Shown here one piece after another: positions 1-8,028 of a DNA stretch of 61,084 nt. The stretch covers positions 1 to 61,084 of the forward strand of contig JAEULB010000073.1 in the NCBI GenBank assembly GCA_016792585.1, written 5' to 3'. Both the position numbers and the translations under genes were made by a program. The notes under the pieces were generated by a model. It was not told the origin of the DNA. It searched no databases and saw only the letters and a program-made list of their open reading frames with translations. Positions within the stretch are counted from its first letter, which is position 1. Each line of letters begins with the position of its first letter. Source of the stretch: Rhodospirillaceae bacterium. Its GTDB lineage: Bacteria > Pseudomonadota > Alphaproteobacteria > SHVZ01.

Positions 1-1422
1 CTGCTTCTCCGGCGTGTCGGCGGCGATGAAGGAGAGGCGAGCCTGCTCGAGCGCGTCGTCGCAGGGCCAGCCGGCGTAGTTCTTGCCGTCGCAGGGCGTA
101 GGCACCACCGAATTGCCGAGCGGATTGGCCTGCGCCAGGCCCGGGCCGGTGGTGTGGAAGATGTGCCAGCCGCCGCGGTTCTGGTCCGGGTGATCCTTGA
201 TCGGCCGGCGCGCGGCGAGCGTCGACCAGTCGGTCGCCTGGAGCTCGACGTTCATGCCGATCGCCTTCAGGTTCTGGGCGGTCACCAGGGTCGCTGCGTG
301 GATCAGCGGCTGGTCGGTCGGGTCCATCAGCACGACCCGCTCGCCCTTGTAGCCGGCTTCGGCCAGCAGGGCCTTCGCCTTGGCAATATCGGGGCCTTTC
401 GACCAGGCGCCGAGGCCGGCCGAGGATTCCAGCGGCGTGCCGCAGACGAAGATCGCCCAGCACTGCTTCTCGATCTCGGGGTTGCCGACCATCGCGGACA
501 GGTAGTCCTTCTGGTCGATGTTCCAGAGCATCGCCTCGCGGATCTTCGGGTTGTTGAACGGCGGGATCAGGTGGTTGACCCGCACGATCGCGTGCGCACC
601 CAGCTGGTCCAGCGTCTTCACGGTGACGTTCTTCGCCGCCTTCAGCTTCGGCACCAGGTCGTTCGCCGGCACCGCGACCGCGTCGACCTCGCCCGCGATC
701 AGCGCGGACGCGGCGATGTTCGGATCGGGAATCCAGGTCCACTCGACCCGGTCGACCTTGGCGATCTTGCCGCCGGCGAGGCCGTCCGGCGCCTCGGCAC
801 GGGGCTTGTAGGAGGCGCTTTTCTTGTAGACGACCTTGCTGCCTGGAACCCAGTCGGCCTTGTCGAAGGTGAAGGGGCCGGAGCCGATGTACTTCTCGAC
901 CTGCTTGAACGGGTCGACCTTGGCTTCCTCCTCGCGCATGACGAAGAGCGGCACGGCCGGATTGGAAAGTTGTTCGAGGACCGGGGCGAAGGTGCTCTTG
1001 AGCTTGATCTCGAACTCGAGCGGGCTGGTCACCACCACGTCCGAGACGTGCTGCATCAGCGTCATGCCCGAGACCATGCGCACCGCCCAGCGCTTGAGCG
1101 ACTGGACAGCATCCTTGGCTTCCACGGCCGAGCCGTCGTGGAAGACGAGGCCGGTGCGGAGCTTGAACTTCCAGGTCATGCCGTCGGCCGATTTCGACCA
1201 GGACTCGACCATCTGCGGCTTCGGCAGCAGCGACTTGTCGAGCGCGAACAGCACGTCGTAGATCATGTAGCCGTGCGACGAGGTCTCCGTCGCCGTCGTC
1301 CACACCGGATCGAGGTTCTTCAAGTCCGCCTGCGGCACGATCTTCAGAACCGACTGCGCCTGCGAATTCGTTGCCAGCGCGACCGCCAAGGGTAGCGCTA
1401 ACAATACGGACCTGAGATGCAC
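1..1422 (-). CDS. Peptide-type ABC transporter substrate-binding protein, C-terminus cut by the window edge
   Basis: Family 5 (DppA/OppA-type) periplasmic solute-binding protein; 474 codons are visible and the C-terminal end lies outside the window. The start is a GTG at 1422 behind a GGGGGAGG ribosome site; it opens a short hydrophobic signal peptide ending near AQA. Downstream come the family landmarks LDPVWTT, PQMVESW, GSGPFTF and WVPGSKVVYKK. It is clearly a paralogue of the binding protein at 28279-29871, sharing PCDGKN and GWPCD near the C-terminus. The substrate cannot be read; dipeptides, opines or other polar small molecules are possible. It is divergent from the next operon. Family assignment is firm, substrate unknown. 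Confidence 0.93.
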   Translation of the reverse strand, partial: MHLRSVLLALPLAVALATNSQAQSVLKIVPQADLKNLDPVWTTATETSSHGYMIYDVLFALDKSLLPKPQMVESWSKSADGMTWKFKLRTGLVFHDGSAVEAKDAVQSLKRWAVRMVSGMTLMQHVSDVVVTSPLEFEIKLKSTFAPVLEQLSNPAVPLFVMREEEAKVDPFKQVEKYIGSGPFTFDKADWVPGSKVVYKKSASYKPRAEAPDGLAGGKIAKVDRVEWTWIPDPNIAASALIAGEVDAVAVPANDLVPKLKAAKNVTVKTLDQLGAHAIVRVNHLIPPFNNPKIREAMLWNIDQKDYLSAMVGNPEIEKQCWAIFVCGTPLESSAGLGAWSKGPDIAKAKALLAEAGYKGERVVLMDPTDQPLIHAATLVTAQNLKAIGMNVELQATDWSTLAARRPIKDHPDQNRGGWHIFHTTGPGLAQANPLGNSVVPTPCDGKNYAGWPCDDALEQARLSFIAADTPEKQ

Positions 1423-1448
1423 CCGAACCTCCCCCGGAAACTTCTTTC

Positions 1449-1571
1449 CTATGTGAAACAGTACCTGCAGTTTCCGGCCATGTGAAGCTTCGGACTGCGG
1501 CAGGCAGGACAAATTACGGGGCGGGGCTGTGGATACGTCTGGGACAGCCTTGTGACGGTCCTTCGACCCAT
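1449..1571 (-). CDS. Possible 40-residue zinc-ribbon small protein
   Basis: A short reading frame of 40 codons from ATG at 1571 to TAG, lying 26 bases upstream of the binding-protein start on the same strand. Its C-terminal half carries two CxxC knuckles, CPAC and CRYC, separated by ten residues, the spacing of a small zinc ribbon; the N-terminus is basic (MGRRTVTR). A GGAAAGAG stretch about 7-14 bases upstream of the ATG could be a weak ribosome site. Third-base GC is lower than in neighbouring genes. It may be a small protein or leader peptide, or a chance frame; the paired CxxC motifs are the only argument for coding. Confidence 0.35.
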   Translation of the reverse strand: MGRRTVTRLSQTYPQPRPVICPACRSPKLHMAGNCRYCFT

Positions 1572-1576
1572 TCTAG

Positions 1577-1592
1577 TCTCTTTCCAAAGAGA
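1577..1592. promoter_or_regulatory. Perfect 7-bp palindrome in the divergent SBP intergenic region
   Basis: TCTCTTT-CC-AAAGAGA is a perfect inverted repeat with a 2-base centre, between the divergent binding-protein genes starting at 1422 (minus) and 1667 (plus). It could be an operator for either operon; no regulator gene is adjacent. The function is inferred from symmetry and position only. Confidence 0.35.
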
Positions 1593-1666
1593 TCGCGGGG
1601 CCGCCACAGTCCTGTAATCGGGCGGTTCTATAGCGACATCAGGCTTTTCGCTGAAGGAGATCGATC

Positions 1667-3265
1667 GTGCGCCGATGCCGTCTGGCAGTTCTCGCCGTCC
1701 TCGCCGTCGCCGCCCTGTGGGCCCATCCGGCCTCCGCGCAACCGCGCCCCGACCTGACAATCGCGGTGAACCAGCTTCCGCCGGGCATGGAGCCCTTGGC
1801 GCATGACGGTAACGTGACCGTGCGCATCGTCTATTCGATCTTCGACACCCTGCTTCGCCGCGACTTCCTGAATCCGCTGAAAGGCGGCGGTGCACGCCTG
1901 CTGCCGTCGCTTGCGGAGTCCTGGGAGCGGAATGCGCCGAACCAGGTGACCCTCAAGCTGCGCAAGGGCGTCAAGTTCGCGAACGGCGCTGACTTCACCG
2001 CCGACGACGTGCTCTTCACCTTCTCCGGCGAGCGCATGCTGGACAAGGACTCGCTGCTCAACGGCCGGCAGTATTTCGGCCATCTGGAGAAGGTCGAGGC
2101 GCTCGATCCCTACACGGTCCGCTTCACCACCAAGGGGCCGGACCTGGTCTTCGAGCAGCGGCTTGCCACATACGGCGCCTTCATCGTCAGCAAGAAGGCC
2201 TGGGAGGACGCAGGCAAGGCGGCGGCGCCCAACGGCGACCGCAAGGCGCAGCTCAAGGCCGGGCTCGACCACTATCTCCGCAACCCGATCGGCACCGGCC
2301 CCTACAAGTTCAAGGAGTGGCGCGAGGGGCGGCACATCGAGCTCACCGCCAACGACGAGTATTTCGGCGGCAAGCCGGTCGCCGGCCGCGTGTTCTTCCG
2401 CGAGATTCCCGAGCTCTCGACCCGCATCGCGGCTCTCGTCTCGGGCGAGGTCGACATGATCGTCAACGTCGATCCCGACCAGTTCGACGTGCTTGCGGGC
2501 TACAAGGACATCGCGGTCAAGAGCGTGCCGCTCAACAACACGCATGTCGTGGTTTTCAACGTCTTCGACCCCGTGCTCAAGGACAAGCGCATCCGCCAGG
2601 CGCTGAGCTACGCGATCGACCGCAAGCCGATGATCGACTCCCTCTGGCACGGCAAGGCGTTCACGCCGAACGGCCACCAGCTGCCTGAGTTCGGTCCTCT
2701 CTACGACAAGAACCGCAAGGGCTACGTCTTCGATCGCGCCAAGGCGAAGCAGCTTCTCGCGGAGGCCGGGTACAAGGGCGAGGAGATCACGATCCGCTTC
2801 ATCCCGAACTACTACGCGCTCGGCACGGAGGCGATGCAGATCGTCCAGCAGCAGTGGAAGGAAGCCGGCATCAACGCCAAGCTGGTGGCGGTCGAGAACT
2901 TCGCCCAGGTGCGCGCCGCCGGCCTTCAGACCTATGCGTGGAGCCAGACCTTCCGCCTGCCCGATCCGACCGGTGCCGTGCTGGTGCTGTGGGGCAAGGA
3001 AAGCTCGACGGCGACGACCTGGAAGCACTGGCGGACGACACCGGAGTTCGACCGGCTCGCCGACGAGCTTCTGACCGGCGCTACGGTCGAGGCGCGGGCC
3101 AAGGCCTTCCCGAAGCTGCTTGACGTCTTCGAGGACGAGATGCCGATGACCATGCTCTACAACGCGCTCGAATCCTACGCGATGAAGAAGGGCGTCGAGT
3201 GGACTCCCTACCCGATGTTCTACATCGACCTTCGCGCCGACGTGCTGAAGAGCATCAAGAAATAG
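1667..3265 (+). CDS. Peptide-type ABC transporter substrate-binding protein
   Basis: First gene of a complete peptide-type ABC operon; 532 residues, normal length for solute-binding family 5. GTG start at 1667 behind GAAGGAGA. Residues 1-25 form a signal peptide (basic MRRCR, hydrophobic core, ASAQ cleavage region). Family features include the N-terminal TIAVNQLPPG strand, FDTLLRRDF, RKGVKFANG, GTGPYKFKEW and the C-terminal PMFYIDLRADV. It should bind its ligand in the periplasm and deliver it to the permeases at 6221 and 7156. The GDPD gene in the same operon suggests a phosphodiester or related ligand rather than a plain peptide; that is inference from context. Confidence 0.93.
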   Translation: MRRCRLAVLAVLAVAALWAHPASAQPRPDLTIAVNQLPPGMEPLAHDGNVTVRIVYSIFDTLLRRDFLNPLKGGGARLLPSLAESWERNAPNQVTLKLRKGVKFANGADFTADDVLFTFSGERMLDKDSLLNGRQYFGHLEKVEALDPYTVRFTTKGPDLVFEQRLATYGAFIVSKKAWEDAGKAAAPNGDRKAQLKAGLDHYLRNPIGTGPYKFKEWREGRHIELTANDEYFGGKPVAGRVFFREIPELSTRIAALVSGEVDMIVNVDPDQFDVLAGYKDIAVKSVPLNNTHVVVFNVFDPVLKDKRIRQALSYAIDRKPMIDSLWHGKAFTPNGHQLPEFGPLYDKNRKGYVFDRAKAKQLLAEAGYKGEEITIRFIPNYYALGTEAMQIVQQQWKEAGINAKLVAVENFAQVRAAGLQTYAWSQTFRLPDPTGAVLVLWGKESSTATTWKHWRTTPEFDRLADELLTGATVEARAKAFPKLLDVFEDEMPMTMLYNALESYAMKKGVEWTPYPMFYIDLRADVLKSIKK

Positions 3266-3273
3266 CCGCGAAC

Positions 3274-4242
3274 GTGCCCCCCTTGCTCGAAGTCGACGAA
3301 CTCACCGTCGGCTTCGCCACCGAGGCGGGCACGCTCGTCGCGGTCGACCGCGTCTCCTTCGCGCTGGATGCCGGCGAGACCTTGGGTCTCGTCGGCGAGT
3401 CCGGCTGCGGCAAGAGCGCTATCTGTCTTGCCGCGCTCGGGCTGCTGCCGCCGAACGGCCGCATCCTCGGCGGGCGCGTGCTGCTCGACGGACGCGATCT
3501 CGTCGCCATGCCGGAGGCCGATCTCGACAAGGTCCGAGGCGGCACCGCGGCGATGATCTTCCAGGATCCGTTGACCTCGCTCAACCCGGTGCATTCGCTC
3601 GGATGGCAGATCGGTGAGGCCCTTCGTCTCCATCGTGGCCTTGCGGGTGCTGCGGCGGATGCCGAAGCCGTGCGGCTCCTCGACCGTGTCGGCATCACCG
3701 ATCCCAAGCGGCGCCTTCGCGAGTATCCGCACCAGCTCTCCGGCGGCATGAACCAGCGGGCGATGATCGCGATGGCGCTCGCCTGCAAGCCGCGCCTTCT
3801 GGTCGCCGACGAGCCGACGACCGCACTCGACGTGATCATCCAGGCGCAGATCATCGACCTGCTGGTGGAGATCCAGCGCGAGGAAGGGCTGGCGCTGCTG
3901 CTGGTGACCCACGACCTCGGGGTCGTCGCCGAGATGGCCGACAGGGTCGCCGTCATGTATGCCGGCCGCATGATCGAGACCGCGACGTCGGCCGACCTGT
4001 TCGGGCGGCACCGACATCCGTACACGTCGGGCCTGCTGGCGTCGCTGCCCAGGGTCGATCAGCGAGTCAAGAGGCTGGCGCCGATCGACGGCACGGTGCC
4101 GTGGCTGGGCGACCTGCCGTCCGGCTGTACCTTCCGTCCTCGCTGCCCGCGTGTGCTGGCGAGCTGTGCCGAGATCGTTCCGGTCCTGGCACCGGAGGCG
4201 GCATCGCATCGCATCGCCTGCCACAACCCGGTGCCGGCATGA
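3274..4242 (+). CDS. ABC transporter ATP-binding protein, OppD/DppD type
   Basis: Cytoplasmic ATPase subunit, 322 residues from a GTG at 3274, eight bases after the binding-protein stop. Walker A GESGCGKS is at 41-48, Q-loop IFQDP near 95, signature LSGGM at 155-159, Walker B LLVADEPTT near 175-183 and switch His at 213 (THDLG). The C-terminus has the oligopeptide-transporter cysteine motif CTFRPRCPRVLASC, which in this subfamily often binds an iron-sulphur cluster. It pairs with the ATPase at 4239, whose start codon overlaps this stop as ATGA. A longer frame extends upstream into the binding-protein gene but is not needed. Confidence 0.93.
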   Translation: MPPLLEVDELTVGFATEAGTLVAVDRVSFALDAGETLGLVGESGCGKSAICLAALGLLPPNGRILGGRVLLDGRDLVAMPEADLDKVRGGTAAMIFQDPLTSLNPVHSLGWQIGEALRLHRGLAGAAADAEAVRLLDRVGITDPKRRLREYPHQLSGGMNQRAMIAMALACKPRLLVADEPTTALDVIIQAQIIDLLVEIQREEGLALLLVTHDLGVVAEMADRVAVMYAGRMIETATSADLFGRHRHPYTSGLLASLPRVDQRVKRLAPIDGTVPWLGDLPSGCTFRPRCPRVLASCAEIVPVLAPEAASHRIACHNPVPA

Positions 4243-5210
4243 ACGCCGTTGTCGAACTCACCGACGTCGTCCGGCATTTCCGCATCAAGCGCTTCCTTGC
4301 ACCCTCGCAGCAGGTGCGGGCGGTCGACGGCGTCAGCTTCGCGGTCGAGGAGGGCGAGAGCTTCGGCCTGGTCGGCGAGTCCGGCTGCGGCAAGACCACG
4401 GTCGGCCGCCTCGTGCTCGGCATGCTGGCGCCGACCGGCGGGCAGGTGCGCGTCGACGGAACCGACCTCGCGTCGCTGTCGACCGGCGAGATGCGGAAGC
4501 TGCGTCGCCACGTGCAGATGATCTACCAGGATCCGCTGAACGCGCTCGATCCGCGCATGCCGATCGGCGACCAGATCGCCGAGGGCCTGGCGGTCCACGG
4601 CATCGGCACAGAAGCCGAGCGCAAGGCGCGGGCGCTCGGGATGATGGGCGCCGTCGGACTCTCTGCGCGCCTCGCCGACCGTTATCCGCACGAACTCTCG
4701 GGCGGGCAGCAGCAGCGCGTGGTGATCGCCCGTGCCCTGTTGCTGGAGCCGCGCCTCGTGGTCTGCGACGAGCCGGTCTCGGCTCTCGACGTCTCGGTCC
4801 AGGCGCAGGTGGTGAACCTGCTGGCCGAGCTGCAGCAGCGCTATGGTTGCGCGTACCTGTTCATCTCGCACAATCTCGCCGTCGTCCGGCACATCTGCCG
4901 GCGGATAGCCGTCATGTATCTCGGCGCCGTGGTCGAGATTGCCGAGCGCGACGAGCTGTTCGAACGGCCCCGCCATCCCTATACGCGCGCCCTGATCTCG
5001 GCGGTGCCGGTGCCCGACCCCGCCAGGCGCGGGCGGCGCAGCCTGCCGAAAGGCGAGCCGCCGAGCCCGACCAATCCACCGGCCGGCTGCCGTTTCCACC
5101 CGCGCTGCGCCTTCGCCGTCGAGCGCTGCCGGCACGAGGCGCCGAAGCTTCTGCCCGATGGCGAGGGACACGTCGTCGCCTGCCATCGTGTTGCCGAGGG
5201 AGAGATCTGA
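4239..5210 (+). CDS. ABC transporter ATP-binding protein, OppF/DppF type
   Basis: Second ATPase of the heterodimeric engine, 323 residues. ATG at 4239 overlaps the previous stop. Walker A GESGCGKT is at 46-53, Q-loop IYQDP, signature LSGGQ, Walker [13 protein letters not shown] and switch histidine in ISHNLAV. The C-terminal CRFHPRCAFAVERC motif is typical of the OppF branch. The N-terminus starts with a beta strand before VDGVSFAV, as in the family. It should couple ATP hydrolysis to import through the permeases encoded further down the operon. Its stop TGA overlaps the ATG of the Kelch remnant. Confidence 0.93.
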   Translation: MNAVVELTDVVRHFRIKRFLAPSQQVRAVDGVSFAVEEGESFGLVGESGCGKTTVGRLVLGMLAPTGGQVRVDGTDLASLSTGEMRKLRRHVQMIYQDPLNALDPRMPIGDQIAEGLAVHGIGTEAERKARALGMMGAVGLSARLADRYPHELSGGQQQRVVIARALLLEPRLVVCDEPVSALDVSVQAQVVNLLAELQQRYGCAYLFISHNLAVVRHICRRIAVMYLGAVVEIAERDELFERPRHPYTRALISAVPVPDPARRGRRSLPKGEPPSPTNPPAGCRFHPRCAFAVERCRHEAPKLLPDGEGHVVACHRVAEGEI

Positions 5211-5515
5211 TGGATCGACCGAGCTTCGTCATCGGCAGCACCTCGGCGCCGACCGCCGAGCGCGCCAGTGACGGCTGGCACGAGGTCTACGATGCCAAGG
5301 CCGACAAATGGGAGGCGCGGAAGGCGCTGCCGGGCGCCCGCGACCATGTCGGCTGCGTCGCCGATTACGGCCGTATCCACATCGTCGGTGGCCCCTTCAA
5401 CACCTTCGAGTACAATACGGAACTGCACCACGTTTACATCGCCACGCGCACGGCGCGCTGTGTCTCCGGCGGCTGCATCCAGTCCGCCGCGCACGAAACC
5501 TTCACGCTGAGTTGA
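5210..5515 (+). pseudogene. Kelch-repeat protein remnant, truncated and internally deleted
   Basis: A 101-codon frame whose ATG overlaps the preceding stop as TGATG. It contains one recognisable Kelch blade (HEVYDAKADKWEARKALP then RIHIVGG), the start of a second blade (FNTFEYNTELHHVYIATR), then jumps to a tail (GGCIQSAAHETFTL) that looks like the end of a Kelch propeller. A functional Kelch propeller needs several blades, usually about 300 residues; here the first blades and an internal stretch appear missing, with the frame kept. I read this as an eroded gene in the ABC operon, still translationally coupled. A functional short protein cannot be excluded. Confidence 0.65.
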
Positions 5516-5517
5516 CC

Positions 5518-6219
5518 ATGGCCGCTCTCGTCATCGCCCATCGCGGCTACTCCACCGGATATCCGGAGAACTCGCTGGCGGCCTTCGAGGCGGCGGTGGC
5601 GGCCGGCGCCGACGCGATCGAGACCGATGTCAGGCTCTCGCGCGACGGCGTGCCTGTCTGCAGCCACGACGCGGACCTGAAGCGGCTCCGGAACCGCGAT
5701 GCCCTGATCGCCGACCTGGATGCGGCGGAGCTCGAGCGGGAAGGCGTGCTGGTCCTCGTCACCGCGCTGGCCGCGGTGCGCGGCCGCTGCAAGGTCATGC
5801 TCGACCTCAAGCTGACGACCGAGGCCGAGCTCGCGGCGATCTTCAAGGTCGTGAACGGCCTGGCGATGGGGGAAGCGATCTATGCCGGCATCCGCGCGCT
5901 GCCCCTCGTGCCGGTGGTCAAGCAGCTCTGTCCCGAAGCGACGGTGCTCGGGCTGCTCCGCCACCCGTCCGAGCTTCCGGCGTTCTACGCCGCCGGCGGC
6001 GGCATCGGCCGGCTGTGGGAGGCTGAGGCCACGCGGGCCGGCATCGAAGCTGCCAGGCAGGGCGATCATCGCGTGTGGATCACCGTCGGCGGGCGCGGCG
6101 GCGGCAGCACCGGCAACATCAGTGCGGCAGGGTTGAGGCGTCTTTACGAGGACGGCGCCGACGGCGTCATCGTCAACGATCCGGCGCAGGCGGTCGCGGT
6201 TCGCGCGGAGACGGCGTGA
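5518..6219 (+). CDS. Glycerophosphodiester phosphodiesterase (GDPD)
   Basis: 233 residues; GDPD family TIM barrel that hydrolyses glycerophosphodiesters to sn-glycerol 3-phosphate and an alcohol. Visible catalytic landmarks: H8-R9 (AHRGY), E17-N18 (PENS), E35 and D37 (IETDV), H50 (SHDAD). The usual E-x-K metal strand is LDLK here, with Asp in place of Glu, a conservative change worth noting. ATG at 5518, two bases after the Kelch remnant stop. There is no signal peptide, so it should act in the cytoplasm on imported substrate. Its place between the ATPase and permease genes links it to the transported compound. Confidence 0.9.
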   Translation: MAALVIAHRGYSTGYPENSLAAFEAAVAAGADAIETDVRLSRDGVPVCSHDADLKRLRNRDALIADLDAAELEREGVLVLVTALAAVRGRCKVMLDLKLTTEAELAAIFKVVNGLAMGEAIYAGIRALPLVPVVKQLCPEATVLGLLRHPSELPAFYAAGGGIGRLWEAEATRAGIEAARQGDHRVWITVGGRGGGSTGNISAAGLRRLYEDGADGVIVNDPAQAVAVRAETA

Positions 6220-6220
6220 G

Positions 6221-7159
6221 GTGAACCTCCGCTTCGTTGCCACGCGCTTCGGCCGTGCCGTCCTGACCATGCTGCTGGTCGTTGGGTTCATCTTCGTGAT
6301 CCTCAGGGTCGCCGGAGACCCGGCGCAGGTGATGGCCGGCGATGACGCCCCGCCGGAGATGATCGAGCGCTACCGGGCAGCACTCGGCCTCGACCGTTCG
6401 CTGCCCGAGCAGTTCGTCCGCTATACCGCGGCACTCGCGACCGGCGATCTCGGCCGCTCGTTCAAGGACAACCGCGCGGCACTCGACGTGGTGATCGAGC
6501 GGCTGCCGATCACGCTCTATCTGGGCTTCGTCGCGCTCGCGATCTCGCTCGGCATCGGCATCCCGCTCGGCATCTTCGCCGCCCTGAAGCGGGGCACCGC
6601 GATAGACCGCTTCGCGATGACCTTCGCGGTCTTAGGATACTCTCTGCCGAACTTCTTCCTCGGCGTGCTGCTGATCCTGCTGTTCTCGCTGCACCTGCGC
6701 TGGCTGCCGAGCTCGGGCAGCGAGACGGTGTGGCACCTGATCATGCCGGCGATGACCCTGGGCACGGCCCATGCCGGCGGCATCGCGCGCTTCACGCGCT
6801 CGGCGATGCTGGAGGTGCTGAACCGCAACTTCATGCGGACCGCGAAGGCCAAGGGCGTACCCAGGCAGCGCCGGCTCTATCGCCATGCTTTTCCCAACGC
6901 GGCGATCCCGGTGGTGACGCATCTGGGATTCCGGCTCGGCCACCTCGTCGCCGGTGCCATCATCGTCGAGACGGTCTTCGCCTGGCCGGGCGTCGGCCGG
7001 CTGATGATCTCGGCGGTGGCCGCCCGCGACCTCGCGGTCGTGCAGGCGCTGGTGCTGATGACCGCCTTCGCGATGATCTGCGCCAACCTGGCGGTCGACC
7101 TCGCCTATGGCTGGATCGATCCGCGCATCCGCGTTGCCGGCGAGAGGAGGGAGGCATGA
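6221..7159 (+). CDS. ABC transporter permease, DppB/OppB type
   Basis: 312 residues, inner-membrane permease with an N-terminal membrane helix, a periplasmic stretch (AGDPAQVMAGDDAP) and about five further helices. The EAA loop is visible as FMRTAKAKGVPRQRRLYRHAFPNA, where the ATPases dock. GTG start at 6221, one base after the GDPD stop. The VAGDPAQ and ALGLDRSLPEQF motifs are diagnostic of the DppB branch. It forms a heterodimer with the product of the overlapping gene at 7156. Confidence 0.92.
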   Translation: MNLRFVATRFGRAVLTMLLVVGFIFVILRVAGDPAQVMAGDDAPPEMIERYRAALGLDRSLPEQFVRYTAALATGDLGRSFKDNRAALDVVIERLPITLYLGFVALAISLGIGIPLGIFAALKRGTAIDRFAMTFAVLGYSLPNFFLGVLLILLFSLHLRWLPSSGSETVWHLIMPAMTLGTAHAGGIARFTRSAMLEVLNRNFMRTAKAKGVPRQRRLYRHAFPNAAIPVVTHLGFRLGHLVAGAIIVETVFAWPGVGRLMISAVAARDLAVVQALVLMTAFAMICANLAVDLAYGWIDPRIRVAGERREA

Positions 7160-8028
7160 CCGTCGCCGTCACGCCGACCCGGACCTCTAAGCTCTTTCGC
7201 GGGCTTCGCCGCGTGCCCTTCGGCGTCGGGCTGTCGCTGGCGTTCTTGAGCTTGATGTTCTTCATCTTCCTGTTCGCCGACCTGATCGCTACCCACGACA
7301 TCACCGCCCAGGACCTGACGAACCGTCTTCGTCGACCGGCGATAATGGGCGGGCCGGCGCAGTTCTGGCTCGGCACCGACGAGCTCGGCCGCGACATCTA
7401 CAGCCGGCTGATCTACGCGATCCGCACCTCGATGCTGGTGGCGATCGCCGGATCGCTGATCGGCGCCATCCTCGGCACGCTGCTGGGCTTCGTCGCCGCC
7501 CATTTCCGCGGCATGGTCGAGGACACGATCATGATGCTGGTCGACTGGCAGTCCTCGATCCCGTTCGTGGTCGTGGCGCTGGCGACGCTGGCCTTCCTCG
7601 GCACCAGCTTCGGGCTCGTCGTGATCCTGATCGGGCTGCAGGGCTGGGACAACTACGCGCGCCTGGTCCGCGGGCTCGTGCTCTCGGCCAACGGGCACGG
7701 CTATGCGGTCGCGATCCGCGGCCTCGGCGCGCCGCCGGTCTATGTCTACTGGCGCCACATCCTGCCCAACATCGCCGCCGCGCTGATGGTGCAGTTCAGC
7801 CTGAACTTTCCGGAGACGATCCTGCTCGAAGCCTCGTTGAGCTTCCTCGGCATGGGCGTGCAGCCGCCGATGACGAGCCTGGGATTGATGCTGGGATCCG
7901 GCCGGCGCTTTCTCCTGACCGCGTGGTGGATCTCGGTGCTGCCGGGCGCGGTGATCTTCCTTACCACGCTTTCGATCAGCCTGGTCGGCGACTGGCTCCG
8001 CGACAGGCTCGACCCGACGCTGCGCTAG
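7156..8028 (+). CDS. ABC transporter permease, DppC/OppC type
   Basis: 290 residues, last gene of the operon; ATG overlaps the previous stop. One N-terminal membrane helix is followed by the DppC hallmark FWLGTDELGRDIYSRLIY near residue 65, then five helices and the EAA-like loop near VAIRGLGAPPVYVYWRHILPN. LEASLSFLGMGVQPP is the conserved late motif. Together with the 6221 product it forms the channel. The stop overlaps by 4 bases with the stop of the convergent GDPD gene, so the two operons end tail to tail without a separate terminator. Confidence 0.92.
   Translation: MTVAVTPTRTSKLFRGLRRVPFGVGLSLAFLSLMFFIFLFADLIATHDITAQDLTNRLRRPAIMGGPAQFWLGTDELGRDIYSRLIYAIRTSMLVAIAGSLIGAILGTLLGFVAAHFRGMVEDTIMMLVDWQSSIPFVVVALATLAFLGTSFGLVVILIGLQGWDNYARLVRGLVLSANGHGYAVAIRGLGAPPVYVYWRHILPNIAAALMVQFSLNFPETILLEASLSFLGMGVQPPMTSLGLMLGSGRRFLLTAWWISVLPGAVIFLTTLSISLVGDWLRDRLDPTLR

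Noticed and set aside
154..1395. Long plus-strand reading frame opposite the truncated binding-protein gene
   Set aside because: It is the antisense shadow of a clear family 5 binding protein; composition is Arg/His/Asp-rich as expected for a GC-rich shadow, with no domain or ribosome site.
4151..5209. Possible long N-terminal extension of the Kelch remnant through the OppF gene
   Set aside because: That part of the frame is arginine-rich noise overlapping a well-supported ATPase; the ATG at 5210 with TGATG coupling is the natural start.
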